Shown here: one piece after another, positions 53,856 through 61,400 of the stretch
Layout of the letters: every line of letters begins with the position of its first letter
Position numbering within the stretch: the first letter of the stretch is position 1
Assembly (NCBI GenBank): GCA_016125155.1
Contig: WGMI01000012.1
Span: 124,001 to 188,000 of the forward strand
Direction of reading: 5' to 3'
DNA length: 64,000 bases
Source: a bacterium
Lineage (GTDB): Bacteria > Bacteroidota > Bacteroidia > Flavobacteriales > Schleiferiaceae
Translations under genes and position numbers: made by a program
Notes under the pieces: model-generated
Databases searched by the model: none
Told to the model about the DNA's origin: nothing
The model's input: only the letters and a program-made list of their open reading frames with translations

Positions 53856-54641
53856 TTAGAATTCGGGCAGTCGCTCTTCTTGTTTAAGTTCCATAGGGTA
53901 AGGAACCCGTGCGCCCAGATTCGGAAACCGAAATTCGTCGGGATGTGAATGGGGAATGCGCAATTCGTAGTGTACTTCGACCTCTTGTTTGCGTCCTGGA
54001 GGCGCTTCGACCGCGTTTTGCTGTAGATTCTCGCGGAGTTCCTGGACTCGGATGCGCTCATAGGGCTTGCAGTAGGTCAGGGCTTCGGCATCTTCGAGCA
54101 GCACAACTGTGGCGATCAGGTCGAGCTTGGGGTAGTAGAAGGTCCCTTCGTTTCCGATGTCTTTTTGTACCCGGCTCCCCAAGCGCTCGGCCCAGCGGAC
54201 GGTAAATGGAGCGCAAAGCCCCCACAGCGACTGAATTCCAATTTGTCGGGTCAATACGGTAGCGGCCCGGGTAGCGAAGAAGCTGCCGATGCCCATGCCC
54301 GCCACTTCCATAGAGTTCCACAGCCCGCAGAGCTCTCCCGTGCCTTCCGACCGCAGTTCGTGTACCCGTTCATAAATCCTTGAATCCATATAACCCGTAG
54401 CCTCTTCAATCGGAAGCGGGTGGATGCCATCGGCCACATGGATGCGGGCTCCTCCGTACACTTTTTCGCCATCTTCGCTTTCGACGTTGACGACAAACAC
54501 ATTGGGGTTTTGGGCCCACTCGTTCCGGCTCGAGGTCACTTTTTTGACCCCGTGGGCCTCCAATACCCGGCGGTGCCCGAGGATAAACCGCTCAGAGGCT
54601 TCGGGATCGTCTACAGCGCGAAAACCGCGAATAATGACCAT
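53856..54641 (-). CDS. acyltransferase-like protein of unknown function, coupled to ThiF-like gene
   Basis: A 261-aa protein; the ATG overlaps the stop of the ThiF-like gene (TAATG). N-terminal VIIRGFRAVDDPEASERFILGHRRVLEAHG and NVFVVNVESEDGEKVYGGARIHVADG, then GELCGLWNSMEVAGMGIGSFFATRAATVLTRQIGIQSLWGLCAPFTVRWAERLG, resemble a GNAT or autoinducer-synthase type N-acyltransferase fold (strand, then helix starting at a G-x-G pattern). I do not recognise a characterised family. Function may be acylation or transfer onto a product activated by the partner adenylyltransferase. Confidence 0.6.
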   Translation of the reverse strand: MVIIRGFRAVDDPEASERFILGHRRVLEAHGVKKVTSSRNEWAQNPNVFVVNVESEDGEKVYGGARIHVADGIHPLPIEEATGYMDSRIYERVHELRSEGTGELCGLWNSMEVAGMGIGSFFATRAATVLTRQIGIQSLWGLCAPFTVRWAERLGSRVQKDIGNEGTFYYPKLDLIATVVLLEDAEALTYCKPYERIRVQELRENLQQNAVEAPPGRKQEVEVHYELRIPHSHPDEFRFPNLGARVPYPMELKQEERLPEF

Positions 54642-55741
54642 TAGAGTGCTTGAATCTGGTGGTGAAGGACGCGATCAGGGTCCATTTCGATGTAGTAGCG
54701 CCCCGAGGGAATCGGATGCCCGAGCAAGATGTTTCGGGCTACTGCAGCTGTATGTCCTGCACCCGATTGGACGTCGGAGGCCAACTGCGGCCAGGTGAGG
54801 AGTTCGGTTCCGATTTTCTCGTAGCTGAGGCGTAGCGCAGGGCTCAAATTGGGGTAGTCAACAATGCGCATCATCAGCCCCAAACGGTGTTCGGGTTCCA
54901 TGGAAGTGAGCCCAATGCTTTCGGGATGGGGACCTGCCAAGCCATGGAATAGAGGGCGGTCCGGTTCCAAATCGAAACGCTCTACATCCAGCATGCCGCG
55001 ATCAGAGGTATCCATCAGCACGGGAATCCCGTTTTCCCGCGCCTCCATTCGGGCGAGCAATTTGATGTCTAAGGCATCGCATTCTTCAATCAAAAGGTCT
55101 AGTCCTTGAACGAATTTACGGACGTTTTTCATGTGAATTCCCTCGGGATACAATTCGACCTTGAGATAGGGGTCGAGTTCAGCAATGAGCCGCGCGGCCA
55201 CCGCCGTTTTGGGCAAACCAAGGTTTTGAAGCCCTGCCCGAACCCGGTTCAGGTTGCTCAGATCCAACGTATCGTGATCGGAAATGCACAAGGTGCCGAA
55301 GGTGCGCTCCATAGCCAGGGTCAAGGCCACGCTTTGTCCCACCGACAATCCAATAATGCCGATGGTCTTATGGCCGAGCTGAGCGGATTCGACCTCGGTG
55401 ATTTTGAGTCGATTTCTCGAACTGCGAACCCGAATAAAATCGCTTTCTTCCAGCACCCGGATGGCGAGGTTGAGCCAAGGATAAATCACCCAATTTCCGC
55501 GGGGTTCCCGGGCCTTTTCTGATCCAAAAGCCTGGGCTTCTTTGCGCAGGCGCATGGGGTCTTGCCTCAAATGGGGATGATCGAGCGCATAACACTCGGC
55601 CCACTGGGCGGCAATTCCATCGAGGACCGGCCAACCGCGCCCTTGAGCCCACACCATTCCGTCTTTGACAGCACCTTCAGCACAAGGAAGGATGATCGGG
55701 CGATACAGAGGAAAAATCTCATTAGAAGAGGGAACTACCAT
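54641..55741 (-). CDS. ThiF/MoeB/HesA-type adenylyltransferase (Rv1355c-like)
   Basis: 366 aa from the ATG at 55741; a -7-like element at 55773-55766 overlaps an upstream TTG and argues against it. The E1-like Rossmann core has TIGIIGLSVGQSVALTLAMERTFG and SDHDTLDLSNLNRVRAGLQNLGLPKT, with the Asp and Arg residues used for adenylation. EECDALDIKLLARMEARENGIPVLMDTSDRGMLDVERFDLEPDRPLFHGL matches the Rv1355c family, whose members often carry a fused nitroreductase; none is present here. Instead it is coupled to an acyltransferase-like gene. Confidence 0.75.
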   Translation of the reverse strand: MVVPSSNEIFPLYRPIILPCAEGAVKDGMVWAQGRGWPVLDGIAAQWAECYALDHPHLRQDPMRLRKEAQAFGSEKAREPRGNWVIYPWLNLAIRVLEESDFIRVRSSRNRLKITEVESAQLGHKTIGIIGLSVGQSVALTLAMERTFGTLCISDHDTLDLSNLNRVRAGLQNLGLPKTAVAARLIAELDPYLKVELYPEGIHMKNVRKFVQGLDLLIEECDALDIKLLARMEARENGIPVLMDTSDRGMLDVERFDLEPDRPLFHGLAGPHPESIGLTSMEPEHRLGLMMRIVDYPNLSPALRLSYEKIGTELLTWPQLASDVQSGAGHTAAVARNILLGHPIPSGRYYIEMDPDRVLHHQIQAL

Positions 55742-55765
55742 GCCGAAAAAATGGAATTCAATGTT

Positions 55766-55773
55766 CAAATTTA
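55766..55773 (-). promoter_or_regulatory. candidate -7 element for the ThiF-like gene
   Basis: TAAATTTG on the minus strand matches TAnnTTTG fully and lies 24 nt upstream of the ATG at 55741. No TTTG is found at the expected distance upstream, so support is partial. Confidence 0.3.
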
Positions 55774-55906
55774 CGGTTTCTCGCTTTCGTAAGCCGGATA
55801 CTATGAAAAATGAGGTAAGGCAGGGATTTTTGCACTAAATTTACACTGATGGAGGGTGGTCAAGCGAAGGGATGGTACTGCCGTCTGAGAAACGAAAGCA
55901 TTGCGC

Positions 55907-56404
55907 ATGGAAAATGCACTGGGAGAAGTCGCCGAATCCCGTGAAAATGAGCGCATCAAAGTGCTCTACATCGACGATGAAGTCGAGAATCTCCGCTCGT
56001 TCAAGGCGGTTTTTAGAAGGGAATTTGACGTCGAAGTAGCCGAATCAGGTGCGCAGGGAGTTACGGTTTTCGAAACGTTGAGGCCCGATGTCGTCATCAC
56101 CGATCAAAGGATGCCGGGTATGACGGGCATTGAGTTGCTCGAGGCCATACAAAAAATCAACTCCGCACCGATTCGAATGCTGCTGACCGGTTATTCGGAC
56201 ATCAGCGCAGTCATCGATGCCATCAACCGCGGTCAGGTGTATCGGTATTTGACCAAACCATGGAACGAAGGCGAATTGCGCAATGCCATCCACAGTGCGT
56301 TTGAAGTATACGATTTGAGAAGGCGCAATTCAGAGTTGCTCAAGGCTTTGGAACGGGCCAACGAACAGCTCGAATTCTTGCTCCGTCAAAAGCTGTTGAG
56401 TTAA
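55907..56404 (+). CDS. stand-alone response regulator (REC domain with C-terminal coiled coil)
   Basis: 165 aa from the ATG at 55907. A REC domain fills residues about 15-135: KVLYIDDE with the acidic pair, phospho-acceptor Asp in DVVITDQRMPGMTG, Thr in RMLLTGYSD and Lys in YRYLTKPW. A helical coiled-coil tail follows (LRRRNSELLKALERANEQLEFLLRQKLL). There is no DNA-binding or enzymatic output domain. Similar short regulators usually serve a hybrid kinase or dimerise with an output protein; none is nearby. It is divergent from the ThiF-like gene. A weak hairpin (GGCTTTTAAAGCC) follows it at about 56430. Confidence 0.9.
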   Translation: MENALGEVAESRENERIKVLYIDDEVENLRSFKAVFRREFDVEVAESGAQGVTVFETLRPDVVITDQRMPGMTGIELLEAIQKINSAPIRMLLTGYSDISAVIDAINRGQVYRYLTKPWNEGELRNAIHSAFEVYDLRRRNSELLKALERANEQLEFLLRQKLLS

Positions 56405-56461
56405 GGCTGAGTCCTGGTTGGAAGGGGGGCTTTTAAAGCCTTTGGTCAGTTCTCAGCTGTT

Positions 56462-59224
56462 TTACAGTTCGTACAACACGTTGAAGTAGGCCAAGCGTCC
56501 GATTTCTGGCCCGCCATAGACCTGATACGCATGTTGGTTCAGCACGTTCGATGCGCCCAATTTGAAGGTAGTATTCCACGCCGGATAGTTCCAGCTCACC
56601 TGGGCGTCGAGCATGGAATAGTCGGCAATCGACCCCGTGAATTGTGGGCTTCCTTCGAACAAAAATCCCTGAATCCATTTGTAGTTGGCGCTGAATCCAA
56701 CGTTCTTGATTTTTCGCCACTGCCAGTCGCGGGCACTAAAGCCGATGTTGTACTTGTGTTCAGGGGTATTGAAAGCCGGAATAATGGGGTCGTCGGTGGC
56801 GGTATTCAGCACGTTCCAACTGTAGTTCCCATTGAACGAATAGTAGTCGCCGAAGTAGTAGTTGCCCCCGATCGAAAATCCCTGAGTAGTGACTTGGTCT
56901 TGGGCGTTGGTGGCTATGCGAAAAGCCTGAACTTCGGTGAGCCGTTGAATGGGACCGGCAGAGGGATCGTCTTCAATAGCCAAACCGATGTTGTAGCCGA
57001 TAAAGTCGGTATACCAACTGAAATAGTAATTGAGGTCGAGATACAATCGATTCCACAGCGTGGTTCTGTAGCCCATTTCGACGGTTTGGACGCGTTCGGG
57101 GCGCACCGGATCGAGGGCGTAATAATCAAATTCCCAATCGGCCCGCTCCTGAACGCCTGCGCCCAAAAAGTCCACGACTTCGTCGGTGGTGACCAGCGAA
57201 TCATAACCCTCCAAATTCCCGAGCAATATAGCCCGGCCCACGTTGTAATAGAGGTATTGATCTTGAAGCGTCGGATTGCGAATGGCGCTGGAAAAAGAAA
57301 GCCGGAGTGTATTGATGGCATCGAGTTGGTACACGGCCGATAACGCGGGCGAAAACAGGTAATCGAAATTTTCGTTTTTGTCCATCCGTAAGCTCACCCC
57401 CAATTTGAGTTTGTTGCGGATAAACTTTTGTTCCCATCCGCCGTACACCCCATATTCTTGGTTCGAAATTCGAATCCCCGCACTATCTCGGAAAATGGTG
57501 CCCTCAGATACCGGTCGATACAGCCGATAGTTGCCTCCCAAACGGAAACTGCCCAGGCGGGTTGAATCAAAGAGATACTCGCCCTGCAGATGGTATAAGG
57601 CAGAACGGTCTACCAAACGGGTTCCCCCTTCGTTAAAATCCCGAGAAACCACGTATTGAAACAGCGAGTCGAAGGCCGCTGTGCCTGGGACCAACCCTGG
57701 ACCCTCGTAGGCCGTGGCGACCAGCCGGTTGATCGAATCGTGCCAGCCTGCAAAAAACTCAGGATTGGTCGCGATCAAGGCATCCATTTGGGCACTGAAT
57801 TCGTCTGCGGGCAAAGAAGGGTCTGGATACCCTTCGAGTTGTTTGATGGAGGGAACGGCAAATGCCGAAAAGAAATTCCGGTAAAAATTCCCCCAGCTCT
57901 GTTCGCTCAAATAGGCCTCTTGCATGCGGAGCGCGGTAAAATAGGCATCGTAAGAATTGCCGGCGTCTTCGTTGGTGGCATAGGCCCGGACAAACCACTT
58001 GCGTTTGCGCGCCAATTCGAGGCGGTTCTGGAAGAACAAAATGTCTTTGAGGCTGTAACGATTGTCGCCTTGATAAACGGTGGTTCCATTCCCGAAATTG
58101 AAGGCATAGGTCAATTCCAAATCGGGTTGAAACCGATAGTGCAGGGAGGTGCCGAGTTTGAGATTCCGGGTGTCGTAATCGACCAAATCCCGCTCCATCA
58201 ATCCGCCGCGATAGTAGTTGCCCAAACCGGGATAGGTCTTGACATCTCCGCCGTCGTTGAACAACACCTCGTCACCATAGCGATTCACGGCATCATAGCG
58301 ACCGGGATTGTCGACCCCTTCTTCGCTTTGAGCCGTGGGATCCAGGTTGTTGGCTTCCCAATCGTCGGCCCTCAAATAAAAGAGATTGACCTTGTAGGCA
58401 AAGCGTTCTACGCCATCCCCATCTTTAAATACCTGCGCCCAACGCAGCCCAAACTCGGCCAAATTGCGTTCCCCTACCTTAACCGAAGCACTCAGTCCGG
58501 GAAAGTCGAAGGGATTCTTGGTGGTCATGGCGATGACCCCATTGAAGGCATTTGGACCGTAATAGGCGCTGCTGGCGCCCGCAATCAGATCGACCTGGAG
58601 CACATCGAGGTCGGAGGCTCCGAGGAAGTTGCCCAGCGAAAAGTTCAATCCCGGGGCTTGGTTGTCGACACCATCGATCAGTTGAAGCGACCGAACCGGG
58701 CTGGTGCTGTTAAAGCCCCGCGTATTGATGACTTTGAATCCGATGCTGGCCGAGGTCAAATCAACCCCTTTGAGGCTGGCCAACCCTTCGTAAAAACTGA
58801 CCGAAGGCGTTTCCTTGATGGCCAGCGCATCCATGGCTTCGACGGTCAGCGCACTTTCTTTTTGCTGTTCGCTCAGCCTGCGTTCTACCACGCTGATTTC
58901 TTTCAAAGCCGTGGCATCGGGCTGTAGTCGGATGCTGAGACCGGAAACCGGTTTTTTAACCTCGACATTCTTGGTTTGATATCCAATGTACTGAACCGTG
59001 AGCGCGACCGGATAAGAACCCGTGTATTTGAGCGCGAACCGTCCATCGACATCGGTGGCCGTCCCCATGGGGGGCTGAGCAATGCGGACCCCAACGCCGA
59101 TTAAGGGCTCGCCTCTTTCGTCCAATACAACCCCTGAAATACCGCTTTCTTGACCCCAGACGGGCACAAAACAGACGCACAAAAACAAAATCAGCCCGAC
59201 GAGGGGCCTGCACAGTCGATTCAT
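56462..59224 (-). CDS. TonB-dependent outer-membrane receptor with carboxypeptidase-like N-terminal domain
   Basis: 920 aa from the ATG at 59224, with signal peptide MNRLCRPLVGLILFLCVCFVPVWGQ. A CarboxypepD_reg-like domain (ISGVVLDERGEPLIGVGVRI, then LTVQYIGYQTKNVEV) precedes the plug (SFYEGLASLKGVDLTSASIGFKVINTRGF, QLIDGVDNQAPGL, IAGASSAYYGPNAFNGVIAMTTK) and a long barrel. It imports a large nutrient using energy from TonB. No SusD partner follows, so it is not a standard SusCD pair; the substrate is unknown. The neighbour upstream is a VOC-fold gene in the same orientation. Confidence 0.92.
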   Translation of the reverse strand: MNRLCRPLVGLILFLCVCFVPVWGQESGISGVVLDERGEPLIGVGVRIAQPPMGTATDVDGRFALKYTGSYPVALTVQYIGYQTKNVEVKKPVSGLSIRLQPDATALKEISVVERRLSEQQKESALTVEAMDALAIKETPSVSFYEGLASLKGVDLTSASIGFKVINTRGFNSTSPVRSLQLIDGVDNQAPGLNFSLGNFLGASDLDVLQVDLIAGASSAYYGPNAFNGVIAMTTKNPFDFPGLSASVKVGERNLAEFGLRWAQVFKDGDGVERFAYKVNLFYLRADDWEANNLDPTAQSEEGVDNPGRYDAVNRYGDEVLFNDGGDVKTYPGLGNYYRGGLMERDLVDYDTRNLKLGTSLHYRFQPDLELTYAFNFGNGTTVYQGDNRYSLKDILFFQNRLELARKRKWFVRAYATNEDAGNSYDAYFTALRMQEAYLSEQSWGNFYRNFFSAFAVPSIKQLEGYPDPSLPADEFSAQMDALIATNPEFFAGWHDSINRLVATAYEGPGLVPGTAAFDSLFQYVVSRDFNEGGTRLVDRSALYHLQGEYLFDSTRLGSFRLGGNYRLYRPVSEGTIFRDSAGIRISNQEYGVYGGWEQKFIRNKLKLGVSLRMDKNENFDYLFSPALSAVYQLDAINTLRLSFSSAIRNPTLQDQYLYYNVGRAILLGNLEGYDSLVTTDEVVDFLGAGVQERADWEFDYYALDPVRPERVQTVEMGYRTTLWNRLYLDLNYYFSWYTDFIGYNIGLAIEDDPSAGPIQRLTEVQAFRIATNAQDQVTTQGFSIGGNYYFGDYYSFNGNYSWNVLNTATDDPIIPAFNTPEHKYNIGFSARDWQWRKIKNVGFSANYKWIQGFLFEGSPQFTGSIADYSMLDAQVSWNYPAWNTTFKLGASNVLNQHAYQVYGGPEIGRLAYFNVLYEL

Positions 59225-59309
59225 GTGTGTTAAGTCTGGGTTAAAAATACAATAAGCGCGGACTCCTCGGTACGACTCCATAGTTCCCATACGCACTGTC
59301 CTATGTCGG

Positions 59310-59678
59310 TCAGCGGTGCTGGTCGATGAGGATGACATGGCCATCGGGATCGTGGACCACCAAATGCCCTGGCCCCGATTCAGGCAAAACGGCTTGCGCC
59401 ACGGCAATGCCGGATTCGGTCAGTTTTTGGTGAATGGCCCGAACGTCGTCAAAAGGGTTCACTTCGGCGGCGCTGGCATCCCAACCCGGGTTAAAGGTGA
59501 GCATATGGCCTTCAAAGTGCCCTTGGAACAGACCAATCAGACTGTGCTCATTTTTGAGGATCAGGTATCGGTGTTCCTCACTTCCCCCGATTACCGAAAA
59601 CCCCAAGGTCTGGTAGAAGGCCCGAGACACGTTCAAATCTTGGACCGAAAGACTGATCGAGAAGGCGCCTAGTTTCAT
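59310..59678 (-). CDS. glyoxalase/bleomycin-resistance (VOC) fold protein
   Basis: 122 aa from the ATG at 59678 (MKLGAFSISLSVQDLNVSRAFY); two upstream ATGs (59696, 59726) would add non-conserved residues. Two VOC repeats are visible: SLSVQDL...FYQTLGF and a second half with NPFDDVRAIHQKLTESGI, ending HLVVHDPDGHVILIDQHR. Metal-binding His/Glu positions are only partly conserved. The family includes dioxygenases, glyoxalases and binding proteins; the reaction here is unknown. It is divergent from the B12-MerR gene. Confidence 0.85.
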   Translation of the reverse strand: MKLGAFSISLSVQDLNVSRAFYQTLGFSVIGGSEEHRYLILKNEHSLIGLFQGHFEGHMLTFNPGWDASAAEVNPFDDVRAIHQKLTESGIAVAQAVLPESGPGHLVVHDPDGHVILIDQHR

Positions 59679-59743
59679 ATCGCGGTGTTTGGACATCCGA
59701 AAGGTAGGCGGATGTTGTTTTCGCATAAAGGGATATTCAACTT

Positions 59744-59778
59744 TTTGGGCAAAGAGAATATTATGTTTAATACCTTTG
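59744..59778 (+). promoter_or_regulatory. promoter and candidate operator of the B12-MerR gene
   Basis: A full TACCTTTG -7 element lies at 59771-59778, 33 nt upstream of the GTG start; a TTTG at 59744 is 23 nt upstream of it, a longer spacer than usual. The dyad TATTA-TGTT-TAATA (59759-59772) fills the spacer and overlaps the first two bases of the -7 element, where a bound repressor would block RNA polymerase. The same 13 bases recur inverted at 60781. Confidence 0.6.
59759..59772 (+). repeat. shared dyad, copy 1 (upstream of B12-MerR)
   Basis: TATTATGTTTAATA, a perfect inverted repeat of TATTA around four bases. Bases 59760-59772 are the exact reverse complement of 60781-60793. Confidence 0.75.
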
Positions 59779-59811
59779 TATCATTCGTTCCACAAACTGA
59801 AATCCCCTTCG

Positions 59812-60738
59812 GTGGAAGTCAAATACAGCATTCGGGACCTTGAGCGGCTTTGCGGTATCAAGGCGCATACGCTCCGGATTTGGGAAAGTCGCTACGGACT
59901 CATTGCGCCTCAACGGACGGACACCAACATTCGCTATTACCTCGACCCCGATTTGAAGCGGGTGCTCAATGTGGCCGCGCTGGTCAACGCGGGTCATCGG
60001 ATTTCCAAAGTGGCGAAGATGAACGAGGACGAACTCCGCAGTGCGGTACTCGATCAAATGCAGCACGCCGACAATGGGGGGGCACTTTTGCACGCTCTGC
60101 AAATGGCCATGCTCGATTTTGATCAGGAACTCTTTGAGAAGGTGTTGAACCAGAGCGTGATGCAGCTCGGGACGGAGCGAGCATTCAACGAAGTCGTGGC
60201 CTCGTTCATCCGCCGCATTGGACTGCTGTGGCAAACCGACGCTATTGCCGTGGCCCACGAGCACTTTGTGACCAACCTCATCAAACAGAAGCTCTTTGCG
60301 AGCATCGATCGGCTCGCGGTTCAGCCCGCACCCCATGCTCCATTTAACCTGTTGTTCTTGCCGGCCACCGAGTTGCACGAAATGGGTCTGCTCTACCTGC
60401 ACTTTCTATTGCGGAAAAGAGGGGAGCGGAGCCTGTACTTGGGCCAGGACGTGCCCTTGGAGTTTTTGGCCGAAGTGTCTCCGAAATTGAAGCCCGATCG
60501 GGTTGTGAGCATTCTAACGACGACCCCAAGACCCGAAGATGTGCGCGCCTTCATGGACCGACTGGGTAACACGTTCGACCAGCCCAACTGTCGGTTTTAC
60601 CTCGCAGGGCACCCCGTCCGCGCGGCCATAGAGCAAGAAGGGTTGACGGGGGACAATCGCTTTTACCTGCATCCTGACTTCGATTCTATGCGGTTGGCAC
60701 TGGTCGGATCGACGCCCGCCATGGAAGCGGTTCGCTAG
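59812..60738 (+). CDS. MerR-family regulator with B12-binding domain (CarH/LitR-like photoreceptor)
   Basis: 308 aa from the GTG at 59812. The MerR winged helix spans residues 1-75 (YSIRDLERLCGIKAHTLRIWESRYGLIAPQRTDTNIRYY). The C-terminal half has the B12-binding layout: W140, then nine residues, then E150-H151, and E187-x-H189-x-x-G192, the lower-ligand motif. These are the adenosylcobalamin motifs of CarH, which represses carotenoid genes in the dark and lets go of DNA in light. The residue after the Trp, His132 in Thermus CarH, is Gln141 here. It lies directly upstream of an ECF sigma and crt genes. Confidence 0.92.
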   Translation: MEVKYSIRDLERLCGIKAHTLRIWESRYGLIAPQRTDTNIRYYLDPDLKRVLNVAALVNAGHRISKVAKMNEDELRSAVLDQMQHADNGGALLHALQMAMLDFDQELFEKVLNQSVMQLGTERAFNEVVASFIRRIGLLWQTDAIAVAHEHFVTNLIKQKLFASIDRLAVQPAPHAPFNLLFLPATELHEMGLLYLHFLLRKRGERSLYLGQDVPLEFLAEVSPKLKPDRVVSILTTTPRPEDVRAFMDRLGNTFDQPNCRFYLAGHPVRAAIEQEGLTGDNRFYLHPDFDSMRLALVGSTPAMEAVR

Positions 60739-60780
60739 CCCGATTCATTCCAGGATGTTTGTGGAGAGACTTGTGAATAA

Positions 60781-60793
60781 TATTAAACATAAT
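60781..60793 (-). repeat. shared dyad, copy 2 (upstream of the sigma-crt operon)
   Basis: TATTAAACATAAT, an exact 13-base reverse-complement match to the copy at 59760-59772. The arms TATTA and TAAT(G) around AACA make a near-perfect dyad. It abuts the -33 element of the sigma-factor promoter. Confidence 0.75.
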
Positions 60794-60794
60794 G

Positions 60795-60825
60795 TTGGCA
60801 CACTAACTTTATCTGTTTAACTTTG
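60795..60825 (+). promoter_or_regulatory. promoter of the sigma-crtI-crtB-idi operon
   Basis: TTGG at 60795-60798 and TAACTTTG at 60818-60825 are exactly 19 nt apart, matching the TTTG-N19-TAnnTTTG consensus in all but one base. It lies 26 nt upstream of the sigma-factor ATG. The dyad immediately upstream (60781-60793) is a candidate operator. Confidence 0.65.
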
Positions 60826-60851
60826 TCCAACAAACCCTCAACAAACCCACC

Positions 60852-61358
60852 ATGTCAACCCGGGAATTCACCAATCTGATTGTCGCCCAACAGAGCTTCC
60901 TGAATCAATTGGCCTATAAATTGACCCGCAGCAGCGAGGATGCCGCAGACTTGTTGCAGGATACGGTTTTCAAAGCCTTGAAAAACAAGGACAAGTATCA
61001 GGAAGGAACCAATTTGAAAGGGTGGCTCTACACCATTATGCGGAATACGTTTATCAACAACTACCGAAAAAAGAAGAACCAGAACACCTTTATTGACGAT
61101 TCGGAAAACAAGTATTTCATCAACAGCAAAGAGGCGGACAAGGAGAGTTATACCGATGCGGGCGTAGACCGCGAGTACATGATGCGGCAAATTGAATCGG
61201 TAGATCGGCACTATGTCGATACCTTTATGATGTATTACAACGGGTACAAGTACGAAGAGATCGCCGAAATGCTGCACATCCCGCTTGGCACCGTGAAAAG
61301 CCGCATTTTTTTAGCACGTCGCAAATTGATGGACAAGTTGAAGGATTTGCGTCATTGA
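60852..61358 (+). CDS. ECF-type RNA polymerase sigma factor
   Basis: A 168-aa sigma-70 family protein with region 2 (SFLNQLAYKLTRSSEDAADLLQDTVFKALKN, then GWLYTIMRNTFINNYRKKK) and region 4 (YVDTFMMYYNGYKYEEIAEMLHIPLGTVKSRIFLARRKLMDKL). No anti-sigma gene follows. It lies between the B12-MerR gene and crtI, and probably directs transcription of carotenoid or other light-induced genes, in the way that light-responsive ECF factors act in Myxococcus and others. Its own promoter carries the shared dyad. Confidence 0.95.
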   Translation: MSTREFTNLIVAQQSFLNQLAYKLTRSSEDAADLLQDTVFKALKNKDKYQEGTNLKGWLYTIMRNTFINNYRKKKNQNTFIDDSENKYFINSKEADKESYTDAGVDREYMMRQIESVDRHYVDTFMMYYNGYKYEEIAEMLHIPLGTVKSRIFLARRKLMDKLKDLRH

Positions 61359-61400
61359 TTGTCCCGCGCACATTCCAGAACGCTCAGCCCTTTGTCCTCA

